Virus record (IMG/VR): IMGVR_UViG_3300006077_000007
Location: 1 to 42,130 of that record
Strand: one strand, 5' to 3'
DNA: 42,130 nucleotides
Source of the DNA: a virus
Shown here: positions 15,765 to 24,204 of the stretch, piece by piece
Numbering within the stretch: position 1 is the stretch's first letter
Layout of the letters: the number at the start of each line of letters is the position of its first letter
Position numbers and translations under genes: made by a program
The notes under the pieces: generated by a model
Seen by the model: only the letters and a program-made list of their open reading frames with translations
Told to the model about the DNA's origin: nothing
Databases searched by the model: none

Positions 15765-16064
15765 ATGAAAGAAAACTTCATTACAAAAAGCATTGACGAA
15801 GACACTCAAAAGATAAAGGATTATGTAAGTAAAATCCTCGTTTTAGAAAATGAGATAAAGGGACGTAAAGACGACATAAAATTTGTGAAGCAAGAAGCTA
15901 AAGAAGATGGTATTTTAACAAAAGAAATAAATAAAGCATTAGGTATTCTAAAAAGCAAAATGAAAGTAAATGAAGCTGATAAATTCATCATTGATAAATT
16001 TGTTGATATGTTGGAAAAGGATGATGATATTTTACAAGCTGTTGCTAATCTGATGGAAAAATAG
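15765..16064 (+). CDS. GapR-like (DUF2312) DNA-binding protein
   Basis: 99 residues, mostly helical. The segment ILVLENEIKGRKDDIKFVKQ, followed by EAKEDGI, matches the GapR/DUF2312 pattern (a helix with E..IK....DIK.v..EAK..G), and the rest is a second helical region. GapR of Caulobacter encircles overtwisted DNA and stimulates type II topoisomerases. That would suit a phage that also encodes its own topoisomerase 3.5 kb downstream. The match is by pattern and length only. AAGGAG lies 7 bases before the ATG. Confidence 0.6.
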   Translation: MKENFITKSIDEDTQKIKDYVSKILVLENEIKGRKDDIKFVKQEAKEDGILTKEINKALGILKSKMKVNEADKFIIDKFVDMLEKDDDILQAVANLMEK

Positions 16065-16075
16065 AGAATTAGGGG

Positions 16076-16104
16076 TTAGTGTTGGGTGTTGTGTCCAACA
16101 CTAA
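16076..16104 (+). terminator. Intergenic hairpin (TTAGTGTTGG stem)
   Basis: A perfect 10-bp stem (TTAGTGTTGG/CCAACACTAA) with a 9-base loop, then GTTTAT. It lies right after the GapR-like gene and before promoter P6 and probably ends the replication transcript. Confidence 0.6.
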
Positions 16105-16114
16105 GTTTATATAC

Positions 16115-16147
16115 TTAAGGTTCTTTTAAGTTTGTTTTAGATATAAT
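16115..16147 (+). promoter_or_regulatory. Early-type promoter P6
   Basis: TTAAGGTTCTTTTAAGTTTG, a 7-bp spacer and TATAAT at 16142-16147, about 33 bases before the nuclease ATG. Confidence 0.7.
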
Positions 16148-16180
16148 AACAATATTAAAAGAGAATTAAAAAGGGAAAAA

Positions 16181-16981
16181 ATGAATTACAATTTCGCACC
16201 ATATAGCTTTAGTAAGATAAGCCTATTTAAACAATGCCCAAAAAGATTTAAATTAAAATATATAGATAAGAAATATTTTAAATCAGAGAATAAGGCTCTG
16301 GAAAAGGGTGTATTTTTACATTCAATAATTGAAAAAGCTATAATGGATGAATCACTAGCACCACTTGAAGAATTTAAATTCTCTTTATCAAATTCTGAGG
16401 ACATCACTTCATATGTTAAAATATTAGATGACTTTTTTAAATCTAAACATTATAAGAAATATAAAAAGGGTTCAAATAAGATAACTGAACAAGGGTTTAG
16501 TCTAAGAGTAGAAAATGGTAATATTATAAGCGATACATATAAAAAGGCTTCTTTGATTAGGGGATATATAGATTTTTTATCAATTGATGAATCAAAAGAT
16601 ACATATCTTTTATCTAAAAATCCAGAAGCAAAAAAAGCAACAATTGTTGATTGGAAAAGTGGTAAATATAAAAAGGATATTGATAAATTACAAGTAGAGA
16701 TTTATGCTTTGTGGGCATTTCTGCATTTAGGAGTAGATGAAGTTGATTGTGAGTTTTGCTTTTTAGAGAGCGATTTACCTCCAGTTAAAAGACATTTTTT
16801 TAGAAATGATATCAATGATTTAAAAAAGATACTTCTTAAAAATGTCATACCAATAGAGGAAAGCACAAAATATCCAAAAAAGGTGACACCACTTTGTGAT
16901 TGGTGTGAGTATAAAACTAATGATTTATGTGATGGCGAAGAAAACCTAAGCCCAAAAATTACAATAGGTTGCAGTCTATAG
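16181..16981 (+). CDS. RecB/Cas4-type PD-(D/E)XK nuclease with predicted Fe-S site
   Basis: 266 residues. Nuclease motifs: GVFLHSIIEKA (His47), RGYIDFL (Asp131), TIVDWKSGK (Asp157, Lys159) and a following Gln171. Four cysteines in the Cas4/AddB arrangement, Cys19 (FKQCPKRF) and Cys239, Cys242 and Cys250 (CDWCEYKTNDLC), suggest an iron-sulfur cluster that clamps the domain. It likely degrades or resects DNA ends. Starts at ATG after AAAGGG from promoter P6 and is followed 23 bases later by the large helicase gene. Without nearby cas genes, a CRISPR role is unlikely. Confidence 0.8.
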   Translation: MNYNFAPYSFSKISLFKQCPKRFKLKYIDKKYFKSENKALEKGVFLHSIIEKAIMDESLAPLEEFKFSLSNSEDITSYVKILDDFFKSKHYKKYKKGSNKITEQGFSLRVENGNIISDTYKKASLIRGYIDFLSIDESKDTYLLSKNPEAKKATIVDWKSGKYKKDIDKLQVEIYALWAFLHLGVDEVDCEFCFLESDLPPVKRHFFRNDINDLKKILLKNVIPIEESTKYPKKVTPLCDWCEYKTNDLCDGEENLSPKITIGCSL

Positions 16982-17004
16982 ATAAAAATTTATCAAGGGT
17001 TTGA

Positions 17005-19548
17005 ATGAAAATTACAATATTTGAGAGCGATAATGCTTCAAAGATAGCTAAGTCTCCCTTTGAAAATGAAAACAAAGGGAAATTTAACTTTAGTACGGTT
17101 GATGTTCCATTAAATGAATTGAGTATTTTAATATCTAAAATGTATTATATGTCAAGACAATTTAATATCAATGGTACATACAATAAAAATAAAAAAGATT
17201 TAGAAGATAAACTATCAAAAGATATAGAATATATTATTTTAGATATAGATAAACTTTATTCAGAGCAAAATAAAAATGAAGTTATAAACTTTATAAAAGA
17301 TAAGGGATATCCTTGTATTATATGTAAATCTCGTGGTTATAATGGTATTAATAAATTCACACTCAAAGGTTTGTTTTTAGTAGATGGATATAATTCCACT
17401 TTAGGAATTAAAGAGTTTTTATCATCACTTCAAATGTTGGTGGGAAATATAGCTGAAATTGATTTAAGTGTTATAAGAACAACATCATATCAAGCACCAA
17501 CATTACAAGACAATGCGGTGTTGTATGAAAATTTCAGTGGTAAAAAACCATACATAAGAAATATTAGCAAGATTGAATATGATGAGATAAAAAGTGATGC
17601 GATTATTGTTAATACTGCTTTAACCAGAGCAAACACATTGGGTTTTAAAGTTGTAGATGAAAAGTCTGATTTATATGTTTTGAAACATCCAAATGAAAAA
17701 ACTCCAAAAGGGTATTTTATATTCAAAAATTATCCTTTTATCATACATCATTTTAATCCTATTAAAAGTATCAATATACTAAAAGATATAATTAATCAAC
17801 CTGAAGTAAGAGCATTTATAAAAAATGAAGCTGAAATCAAAAGGGAAAAAATCTTATTAAAAGAGTATGAAAGTAAAAACCATATTAAAGTAAATGAGAG
17901 ATTTTTAAAATCAGAAAACAAAATGAAATTCCTAGAAGACTTTTTACAAAATGGTGATATTCTAAAGATTAAATCCCCAATGGGGAGTGGTAAGTCTAAC
18001 TTAATTTTAGCACTCTTAAATATCAACGAGAAACGCTCGAAACCAACTAAAAAACGAATTTTATTTGTTACTAATCGTATTAGTATAGCAAAGGATATTA
18101 AAAAGAAATACACCAATTTAAAGCTGTATTTAGATGGGGATTGGCGTGTGGGTGATAATTTAATTTGTCAATTTGATAGTCTATGGAGGTTTGATTTAAA
18201 TAATTTTGATTTAGTGATTATGGATGAGTTTATGAGTTTATTATTACATTCAAGAAGTAACGCAAATGATAATCCTTTGAATAAAATAAAATTTTTCTAT
18301 GCTTTAAAAAAGAAATTAATTATAATAGACGCCTTTTTATTTAGATATGAAGATAATATATTAGATATAAATAAAAAAGTCTATATTATAGAAAATGAAT
18401 TTAAGGAAAAAACCAAACTAATAGAATATAAAAACGAAAATAAACTCATCTCAAAGATGATTGAAATTATCGAAAAGAGTAAAAAACCAACAACCATATC
18501 TTGTAATACAAAAATTATGGTGAATTCATTAAAGAAACTTTTTGAAACAAAAAATAAAAATGTTATCATAATTGACTCATCAGTTAATGAATTAGAGCGA
18601 GAGCAAATATATGAAACTTTTAAAAATGATGACGTTTCATATGATGTGTTAATTTATTCTCCAAGTTTGACTGTTGGTGTTAGTATAGATTTTGTGAGTG
18701 ATTATCACTTCCACATAGATACAAACAATACCATTGATGTGATAAGTAGCCTACAAATGTTAAAAAGAAATAGAAGTGCTAAGGAAATACATTTCTTTTA
18801 TAAAAAAATAGATAATGTTTTAAATTATAATTATGACACATTGTTAGATGAATTCAACAAAGAGATAAATAAAAAAGCTCTAAAGAACGGTATTTTGATT
18901 GATATTGATAATTGCGGAAATTTTAAAGCTTCAAATATTGCTGAATTTCAATTAAGTATTGAAGCATTATTTAATTTACTAATGACGAACTCATACAGAA
19001 CATTTAAAATGTTGTTAGATTTTCAATTTTTAAATGATAGTGAATTAAACATCGAAGTTGCTGAACCTTTTATGAAAATATATCGTGATGCTTATAAGCA
19101 AGAAGAGCAAAAACTTGGGGAGATGATTTCATTAAAAATAGATGCAAAAACGCCAAATAAAAGAAGCGAAGAGATAGAGCAATATTTTTTAGGGCTTACA
19201 AATGAAGAGTTAAGTTGGCTGGTTAAGGAAAGCTCGAAAAATAGAGGTATTGTATCACAAATAAATAACTTGAAAATATTTAAAAACAAAGAGTGTTCTC
19301 AAAGATATAACAGATTGAATTCAACCAACATAATTCAAGCTAATGAAAAGAAAAAATTAAGTTTTATGTCCTTTATGGAAAATAAACTAGAGATAAAAAA
19401 TAGATTTATAATAAATGATTTGAAAAAATTCAATGCACCATTGTCAGAATTAAAATCCCTATTATTATCTTTAGGATATAAATGGAAATATAATTCTTAT
19501 ATATTAGAAGATATTATTTTAAATTTGGTAGAAAAAATACACTATTGA
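17005..19548 (+). CDS. Large primase-like/origin-binding-type helicase
   Basis: 847 residues. The helicase core has SPMGSGKS (324-331), ILFVTNRISIAKDI (motif Ia, ~352-365), LICQFDSLWRF (~387-397), VIMDEF (404-409) and a later SPSLTVGVSIDF segment. This order resembles the herpes origin-binding/UL9-type SF2 helicases found in several phages and plasmids. The N-terminal third holds YIILDIDK (Asp80, Asp82), IICKSRGYNG and IDLSVIRTTSYQAPT, a layout recalling archaeo-eukaryotic primases but lacking a clear third motif. I infer an origin-recognition or replication-restart helicase. It is co-transcribed with the nuclease. Confidence 0.65.
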   Translation: MKITIFESDNASKIAKSPFENENKGKFNFSTVDVPLNELSILISKMYYMSRQFNINGTYNKNKKDLEDKLSKDIEYIILDIDKLYSEQNKNEVINFIKDKGYPCIICKSRGYNGINKFTLKGLFLVDGYNSTLGIKEFLSSLQMLVGNIAEIDLSVIRTTSYQAPTLQDNAVLYENFSGKKPYIRNISKIEYDEIKSDAIIVNTALTRANTLGFKVVDEKSDLYVLKHPNEKTPKGYFIFKNYPFIIHHFNPIKSINILKDIINQPEVRAFIKNEAEIKREKILLKEYESKNHIKVNERFLKSENKMKFLEDFLQNGDILKIKSPMGSGKSNLILALLNINEKRSKPTKKRILFVTNRISIAKDIKKKYTNLKLYLDGDWRVGDNLICQFDSLWRFDLNNFDLVIMDEFMSLLLHSRSNANDNPLNKIKFFYALKKKLIIIDAFLFRYEDNILDINKKVYIIENEFKEKTKLIEYKNENKLISKMIEIIEKSKKPTTISCNTKIMVNSLKKLFETKNKNVIIIDSSVNELEREQIYETFKNDDVSYDVLIYSPSLTVGVSIDFVSDYHFHIDTNNTIDVISSLQMLKRNRSAKEIHFFYKKIDNVLNYNYDTLLDEFNKEINKKALKNGILIDIDNCGNFKASNIAEFQLSIEALFNLLMTNSYRTFKMLLDFQFLNDSELNIEVAEPFMKIYRDAYKQEEQKLGEMISLKIDAKTPNKRSEEIEQYFLGLTNEELSWLVKESSKNRGIVSQINNLKIFKNKECSQRYNRLNSTNIIQANEKKKLSFMSFMENKLEIKNRFIINDLKKFNAPLSELKSLLLSLGYKWKYNSYILEDIILNLVEKIHY

Positions 19549-19574
19549 TAAAAGTTATTGATATACACCATTGG

Positions 19575-19607
19575 TTTAAGTTTTATTTAAGTTAAATTAG
19601 GTATAAT
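19575..19607 (+). promoter_or_regulatory. Early-type promoter P7
   Basis: TTTAAGTTTTATTTAAGTTA, a 7-bp spacer and TATAAT at 19602-19607, about 36 bases before the topoisomerase GTG start. The surrounding 95-base gap holds nothing else. Confidence 0.7.
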
Positions 19608-19643
19608 AAACCTTTAAAACGTTATTACTAAAAAAGGAAAAAA

Positions 19644-20372
19644 GTGAAAAGAAATATAAAAGTTTTAGATGAGATTTCTCACATATTATTACGTCCAAAT
19701 ATGTATGTTGGTTCGGTAAAATCTATCAAAGAGGAGAGATTTTTAAGGGTAAAAGATACATTTCAAAAGATTAATGTATCTTATGTTCCAGCACTTGTTA
19801 AAATTTTTGAAGAGATTTTAGATAATAGTGTTGATGCATTTGTTGATAATAATTTTAAAGGGAAACCAAAAATTTCCATTACAGTGGATGAAACGTCATT
19901 CTCAATAGAAGACAACGGCACTGGTATTCCAAATGAGAAGATTTTAAATGAAAAGGGAGAGGGAAAATATCAATGTGAAGTTGCTTGGGGTTCAACTAGA
20001 GCTGGAAGCAACTTTGATGATACTAAAAGAAAATCAGGTGGAGCAAATGGAGTTGGGAGTTACCTAACTAATATTTTTTCAAATGAATTTATAGCTGAGA
20101 ATAAAAATGGTGGTAAAAAAGTTATATGTCATTGGACAAACAATGCTGGTGATTATAAAATGAAAGAGAGTGTTATCAAAGATAGTGGTGTCAAGGTACA
20201 AGTTGAGCCTGATTTTTCAAGATTTCATAGAGGCACAAGAGCTTGTGAAAAATTTAATGCTGATGAGTTGAAAATTATCACTACAAGATTAAATCTATTA
20301 TCTATCACATATCCTGAAATAAAATTTGTTTTAAATGGTGATGTTATAGATGGTTCAAAAGTACAATTCTAA
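19644..20372 (+). CDS. gp39: Topoisomerase II large subunit, ATPase part (split gene)
   Basis: 242 residues from GTG, seven bases after AAAAAGG. This is only the GHKL ATPase domain: RPNMYVGS (~18-25), EEILDNSVDAF (~56-66), EDNGTGIP (~90-97) and KSGGANGVGSY (~133-143), the nucleotide-binding loop. The transducer and TOPRIM parts are in the next gene, 11 bases later. In T4 the large subunit is also split (gp39 and gp60), but there the ATPase and transducer domains stay together. The protein would have to assemble with its partner to work as a gyrase/topo II ATPase. Confidence 0.85.
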   Translation: MKRNIKVLDEISHILLRPNMYVGSVKSIKEERFLRVKDTFQKINVSYVPALVKIFEEILDNSVDAFVDNNFKGKPKISITVDETSFSIEDNGTGIPNEKILNEKGEGKYQCEVAWGSTRAGSNFDDTKRKSGGANGVGSYLTNIFSNEFIAENKNGGKKVICHWTNNAGDYKMKESVIKDSGVKVQVEPDFSRFHRGTRACEKFNADELKIITTRLNLLSITYPEIKFVLNGDVIDGSKVQF

Positions 20373-20383
20373 AGGGTAAAAAA

Positions 20384-21466
20384 ATGAAATACGGTAATAT
20401 AAAAAAAGACAACTTTATACTTGAAATTAAAGCTAATGATACTGATGATTTTCAACAATTATCAGTTATTAATGGTTTGAATGTTAGAAATGGTGGGACA
20501 CATATTGATTTTATTTTGGAAAAAATTGTTTTACCTATTAGAGATAAATTAATTAAAAAATTCAAAACTATAAAACCAGCAGATATTAAAAATAAATTAA
20601 AAATATTATCTGTATGTAGATTTTTCCCAGCTTTGGAATTTACTTCACAAGAAAAAATTGAAGTTTCTAACTCAAGAGCAGATTGGAATGAATTTTTTAA
20701 TACTGTTGATTGGGACAAAATAGTTAGACAACTTTTAAAAGATGAAGACCTAATGTTAAATATCACTGAATATTTTTCGCTGAAAGAAAAAGCAAAAGAA
20801 AATGCTGAAATAAAAAAGCTATCTAAAAAGGTTAAAATCAAATCAGACAAATATCTTAAGAGTATTAAAAGACAAAAATATTTGTTTTTGGTAGAGGGTG
20901 AAAGTGCATTAGGAGGATTACTTCCAGTGTTCGGTAGAGATGAAATTGGATATTATGTGTTAAAAGGGAAACCACTTAATGCTTATTCTAGTAGTACAAA
21001 GAAGTTTGCGGAGAATAAAGAGTTAAGTGAGCTTTTTAAAGTTATTAAAAATGAACAATATGACTACATCGTAACAGCAACAGATGCGGACTTGGACGGT
21101 ATTCATATAAATGGGCTTTTGTTAGCTTTTATTGAAAGATATTTACCAGAAATAAAAAGCAAATTCGGAAGACTTAACACTCCAGTGATGATAAGTAAAA
21201 AGAATAAAAAGCTTGTATCTTGGAGTTACGGTTTTGACAATAGTCCTAAAGCTGATGACGGAGAAACTCTAAAGTGGATGAAAGGGCTTGGTAGTTGGAA
21301 AGAAAAGGACTTAATACAAGTTGTTGAAACAGATACAATAAACAAGATGATTGAGTTATATAATTTTGATGATGTGGGGAGTATTGATGAATGGTTTAAT
21401 GACCAAAGAGCAAATGACAGAAAAACGCATATTGAAAATAATTCATTTGATTTAACAAAACTTTAA
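20384..21466 (+). CDS. Topoisomerase II large subunit, transducer and TOPRIM part
   Basis: 360 residues, ATG after AAAGGG. Residues 1-155 match the GyrB/gp39 transducer domain, including NGLNVRNGGTHIDFIL (~30-45), the GT-H segment, and LEFTSQEKIE. Residues 165-300 form the TOPRIM domain with FLVEGESA (168-175, catalytic Glu) and TDADLDG (233-239, metal-binding Asp residues). Together with the preceding gene it makes a complete large subunit. The C-terminal ~60 residues have no close motif. A promoter-like site overlaps its 3' end for the next gene. Confidence 0.85.
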   Translation: MKYGNIKKDNFILEIKANDTDDFQQLSVINGLNVRNGGTHIDFILEKIVLPIRDKLIKKFKTIKPADIKNKLKILSVCRFFPALEFTSQEKIEVSNSRADWNEFFNTVDWDKIVRQLLKDEDLMLNITEYFSLKEKAKENAEIKKLSKKVKIKSDKYLKSIKRQKYLFLVEGESALGGLLPVFGRDEIGYYVLKGKPLNAYSSSTKKFAENKELSELFKVIKNEQYDYIVTATDADLDGIHINGLLLAFIERYLPEIKSKFGRLNTPVMISKKNKKLVSWSYGFDNSPKADDGETLKWMKGLGSWKEKDLIQVVETDTINKMIELYNFDDVGSIDEWFNDQRANDRKTHIENNSFDLTKL

Positions 21467-21483
21467 GTTTAATTAGATAAAAT
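21462..21483 (+). promoter_or_regulatory. Weak early-type promoter P8
   Basis: TTTAAGTTTA, a 6-bp ATTAGA spacer and TAAAAT at 21478-21483 overlap the stop of the TOPRIM gene. The spacing matches P1-P5 but the -10 is off-consensus. It could add transcription of the medium subunit gene. Confidence 0.4.
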
Positions 21484-21510
21484 AATATATTAGAAAAATA
21501 AAGGTAAAAA

Positions 21511-22857
21511 ATGAGCACATTAAATGATTATGGGAACGATTTCCCAGTTGAAAAGGTTAGTAATTTTTTAAATAAAGAATTAGTAAATTACGCTTCATAC
21601 TCTACACTTAGAATGATAGGAAGTGCAATTGATGGACAAAAAAACTCTTCAAGAAAAGTCTTAAGAACGGTTTTAGACAAAAATATAAGAAATGAGATTA
21701 AAGTATCACAGCTTGGACCAAAATGTGCTGAATATACTGAATATCTCCACGGAAATATTGATAATGTTATAGTTTCAATGGCTCAAAATTTTGCAGGCAC
21801 TAATAATCTTCCGTTACTCTCAAGAGAGGGGAATTTTGGTACAAGATTTACAAATGAAGCTTCAGCAACTAGATATATTTTCACAAATGGTGAAAAGGAG
21901 ACATTTAAAATTTTCAAAAAAGAAGATGAAGATGTGCTTGAAAAACAATTTTTCGAGGGTAATGAAATAGAACCAAAATTTTATACTCCCACCATCCCAA
22001 TGATTTTAGTAAATGGTAGTGTTGGTGTTGCCACTGGTTTTGCTCAATTGATTTTATCAAGAGATGCAAAACAAATAAAAAACTTTTTAGAAAATAGATT
22101 AAAGGGAGATAAAAAACCTTTTAACCTATTACCGAGTTTCAATGGGTTTTCTGGTAATGTGAAAAATGAAGAAACTAACTCAAAATTCAGTATCTCTGGA
22201 TTGGTTGAAAAAACTAGTGCTGGAAAAGTTACCATAAATGAGTTACCAATCGGTTATGACTTAAAGGGTTACATCAAGGTATTAGATAAACTAGAAGATA
22301 CAAAAAAGATAAAATCTTATAAAGATTTATCTGATAAAAATTCATTTAAATTTGAAGTCAATTTATTATCAACAGAGTTGAGTAAATTATCTGATGATGA
22401 TTTAATAGATTATCTAAAATTAAAAAAGCTTGTAAGTGAAAACTATACTTGTGTTGATAAAGATAATAAAATCATTGTATTCAAAGATGTATCAGAAATT
22501 TTTGATTATTATTATGATGTGAGAATAGACTTTTACACAAAAAGAAAAAAATTCAGAATTAACGAACTTAATGAAAAAATAAGCTTTTTAAAAGATAGAA
22601 TAAATTTTATTCAAAATGTGAATGATGATAAGATTATTATCAATAAAAGAGCTTATGAAAATATTGTTCAACAATGTAAAGAAAATAATATAAAACATTA
22701 CGATAGTCATCTTAAATTAAACATATTATCTTTAACATTGGAAAGGGTTGAAGAGCTAAAAACACAATTAGGAAAATTTCTAAAAGAATTAGAAGTTTTA
22801 GAAGTAACAAAGGTTGAAGAAATTTGGTTAAGTGAATTAAAAGAGCTAGAGGTTTAA
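21511..22857 (+). CDS. gp52: Topoisomerase II medium subunit (gp52-like)
   Basis: 448 residues (T4 gp52: 442). The GyrA-like breakage-reunion domain is evident: RKVLRTVLDKN (~48-58), QNFAGTNNLPLLSREGNFGTR (~92-112), the catalytic tyrosine in EASATRY (Tyr122), and GVATGFA (~172-178). The C-terminal 140 residues are a long coiled coil with the NINEL/FIQN region expected in the tower. It cuts and rejoins both strands with the large subunit, relieving supercoils during replication. ATG follows AAAGGTAAA. Confidence 0.9.
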   Translation: MSTLNDYGNDFPVEKVSNFLNKELVNYASYSTLRMIGSAIDGQKNSSRKVLRTVLDKNIRNEIKVSQLGPKCAEYTEYLHGNIDNVIVSMAQNFAGTNNLPLLSREGNFGTRFTNEASATRYIFTNGEKETFKIFKKEDEDVLEKQFFEGNEIEPKFYTPTIPMILVNGSVGVATGFAQLILSRDAKQIKNFLENRLKGDKKPFNLLPSFNGFSGNVKNEETNSKFSISGLVEKTSAGKVTINELPIGYDLKGYIKVLDKLEDTKKIKSYKDLSDKNSFKFEVNLLSTELSKLSDDDLIDYLKLKKLVSENYTCVDKDNKIIVFKDVSEIFDYYYDVRIDFYTKRKKFRINELNEKISFLKDRINFIQNVNDDKIIINKRAYENIVQQCKENNIKHYDSHLKLNILSLTLERVEELKTQLGKFLKELEVLEVTKVEEIWLSELKELEV

Positions 22858-22860
22858 TAA

Positions 22861-23382
22861 ATGCTTGAAATACAAACTAAAATAAAAGAAGCTCTTCAAC
22901 TATTGGTTGAAGATGATAGGCTGGATTTTAGTTTTAAACAAGTAGGCGATGATTTCACAATAAGATATAAAAAACATAATTTAAGAATACTGTTCATTGA
23001 TGAATTATCTATGGTGTTTGGGGAGAAGTCTTTGAAATTAAAAGATATATATCTAAACAATGAAACTCCACAAATCTTATCTCAAAAAATTCTTAGCTCT
23101 TTAAGATATAAAATATCTCCGAGCAATTGTTTAAAAATATTCAATAAGTTAAAAGAAAATGTATGGAATGTTGAATGTGAAATTAAAATTTTACATTGTA
23201 GGCGATTAATAAATATATTTTTTAATGGGATGTGGATTATTATAAATTCAAGATGTCACTATAATATCAAAACAAAAAAGAAAACGCTTCAAGAAAATGA
23301 CATCAAAATTTTAGAAGATATAAGAGATATATTGAAAGAGTTTGGAACGCCTAAAATGCTAACTGTCGTTGGTCCTATATAA
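22861..23382 (+). CDS. Hypothetical protein, 173 aa
   Basis: Starts three bases after the gp52 stop, so it is translationally coupled to the topoisomerase operon; no ribosome binding site of its own is clear. Six cysteines or histidines are scattered, without a metal-binding pattern. The sequence has LRILFIDELSMVFGEKSLKL early and an 'IFFNGMWIIINS' strand later. No family recognised. A late promoter begins at its 3' end. Confidence 0.5.
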   Translation: MLEIQTKIKEALQLLVEDDRLDFSFKQVGDDFTIRYKKHNLRILFIDELSMVFGEKSLKLKDIYLNNETPQILSQKILSSLRYKISPSNCLKIFNKLKENVWNVECEIKILHCRRLINIFFNGMWIIINSRCHYNIKTKKKTLQENDIKILEDIRDILKEFGTPKMLTVVGPI

Positions 23383-23385
23383 ATA
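23378..23385 (+). promoter_or_regulatory. T4-type late promoter L1 (TATAAATA)
   Basis: Exact TATAAATA overlapping the stop codon of the preceding gene, 47 bases before the ATG of the small-terminase candidate. This is the first gene of the packaging and head region, as expected for a late promoter read by a gp55-type sigma factor. Confidence 0.65.
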
Positions 23386-23431
23386 TAATTAAACAAATAG
23401 TTTTAAACACTTAAATTATAAAGGGAGCGAA

Positions 23432-23989
23432 ATGCAAAACGATATTATAGTAGCAACAGTTGTTGGTAAAGAACCTACTAATCTTGGTGGGGACGATACA
23501 CAATTCAGAGAAGCAACAAAAATCACAAAAGACATTGAAAAAAGTAATGAAGAATTACTTAGGGAAAATAAAACTCCCGATAGAAGTATGGCAAAAAAGG
23601 TATCAAAAACTGAATTGAGTATTGACTTAGCACTGGCAGCCACAGCGAAGCAATACTCGCAAAAAATATTAAAATTTGAAACCTTTTTAGCAAAGATTGA
23701 AGATAAAATTTTCAATGATGAAACAATTGCTGAATTAACTAGTGGCGATTTATTAACATTATATACGAACACTAGATTGATGAAATCTGAAACATTTAAA
23801 ACATTACAAGCAATTAAAAAAGATATTGATTTTGATAAATTAGAGATAAATATCCTAGCATTAAATGCTAAAGATGAGAATTCATCTGATGACTCAACGC
23901 CATCTGATGTTAGTGATATTTTAGATAAAGTTATGGAAAATGAAAACTTTTTAGAGTTAGCTATGGACGCACAATTAGATGATAAATAA
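23432..23989 (+). CDS. Candidate small terminase subunit (gp16-like)
   Basis: 185 residues, ATG after AAAGGGAG. The protein is helical, with a central coiled-coil-like segment (SIDLALAATAKQYSQKILKF, then FLAKIEDKIF) and an acidic Ser/Asp-rich C-terminus. T4 gp16 (164 residues) has the same general plan, and the gene is immediately upstream of the large terminase, as in T4. The assignment is by position, size and composition; no direct sequence signature was seen. Expected role: ring that recognises phage DNA and regulates the packaging motor. Confidence 0.5.
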   Translation: MQNDIIVATVVGKEPTNLGGDDTQFREATKITKDIEKSNEELLRENKTPDRSMAKKVSKTELSIDLALAATAKQYSQKILKFETFLAKIEDKIFNDETIAELTSGDLLTLYTNTRLMKSETFKTLQAIKKDIDFDKLEINILALNAKDENSSDDSTPSDVSDILDKVMENENFLELAMDAQLDDK

Positions 23990-24000
23990 AAACTAGAAAC

Positions 24001-24023
24001 GAGTTAGGTTAAAAGCCTAACTC
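24001..24023 (+). terminator. Hairpin after small-terminase gene
   Basis: GAGTTAGG/CCTAACTC, an 8-bp stem with a 7-base loop, placed 12 bases after the stop. No T-run follows directly. Confidence 0.45.
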
Positions 24024-24028
24024 AAACA

Positions 24029-24095
24029 CACCTCTTAAAACACTACAAAAACACCTCTTAAAACACTACAAAAACACTTCAAAACGCTACAAAAA
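24029..24095 (+). repeat. Tandem 23-bp repeat between terminase genes
   Basis: Two exact copies of a 23-bp unit beginning CACCTCTTAAAACACTACAA (24029-24051 and 24052-24074) and a third degenerate 21-bp copy (24075-24095). C is present but G is almost absent on this strand. Lying between small and large terminase genes, it might be a packaging or regulatory site. Confidence 0.6.
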
Positions 24096-24118
24096 TATTA
24101 TTATATTTCATTATATAT

Positions 24119-24188
24119 AAAAATTAAATAAATAACAAACATAAAAATAACAGACAAAAAAATTTAAGATGTTATTTATTTAATTTTT
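24119..24188 (+). promoter_or_regulatory. Perfect 19-bp inverted repeat before large terminase
   Basis: Left arm 24119-24137 and right arm 24170-24188 are exact reverse complements, separated by 32 bases. The right arm ends in a T-run four bases before the AAGGAG ribosome binding site of the terminase gene. The structure could be a terminator, a translational switch or a protein-binding site. Confidence 0.6.
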
Positions 24189-24204
24189 TTGAAAAGGAGT
24201 ATCA

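Noticed and set aside
20373-20383. Intron or homing endonuclease between the topoisomerase halves
   Set aside because: Only 11 bases separate the genes, with a normal stop, ribosome binding site and ATG.
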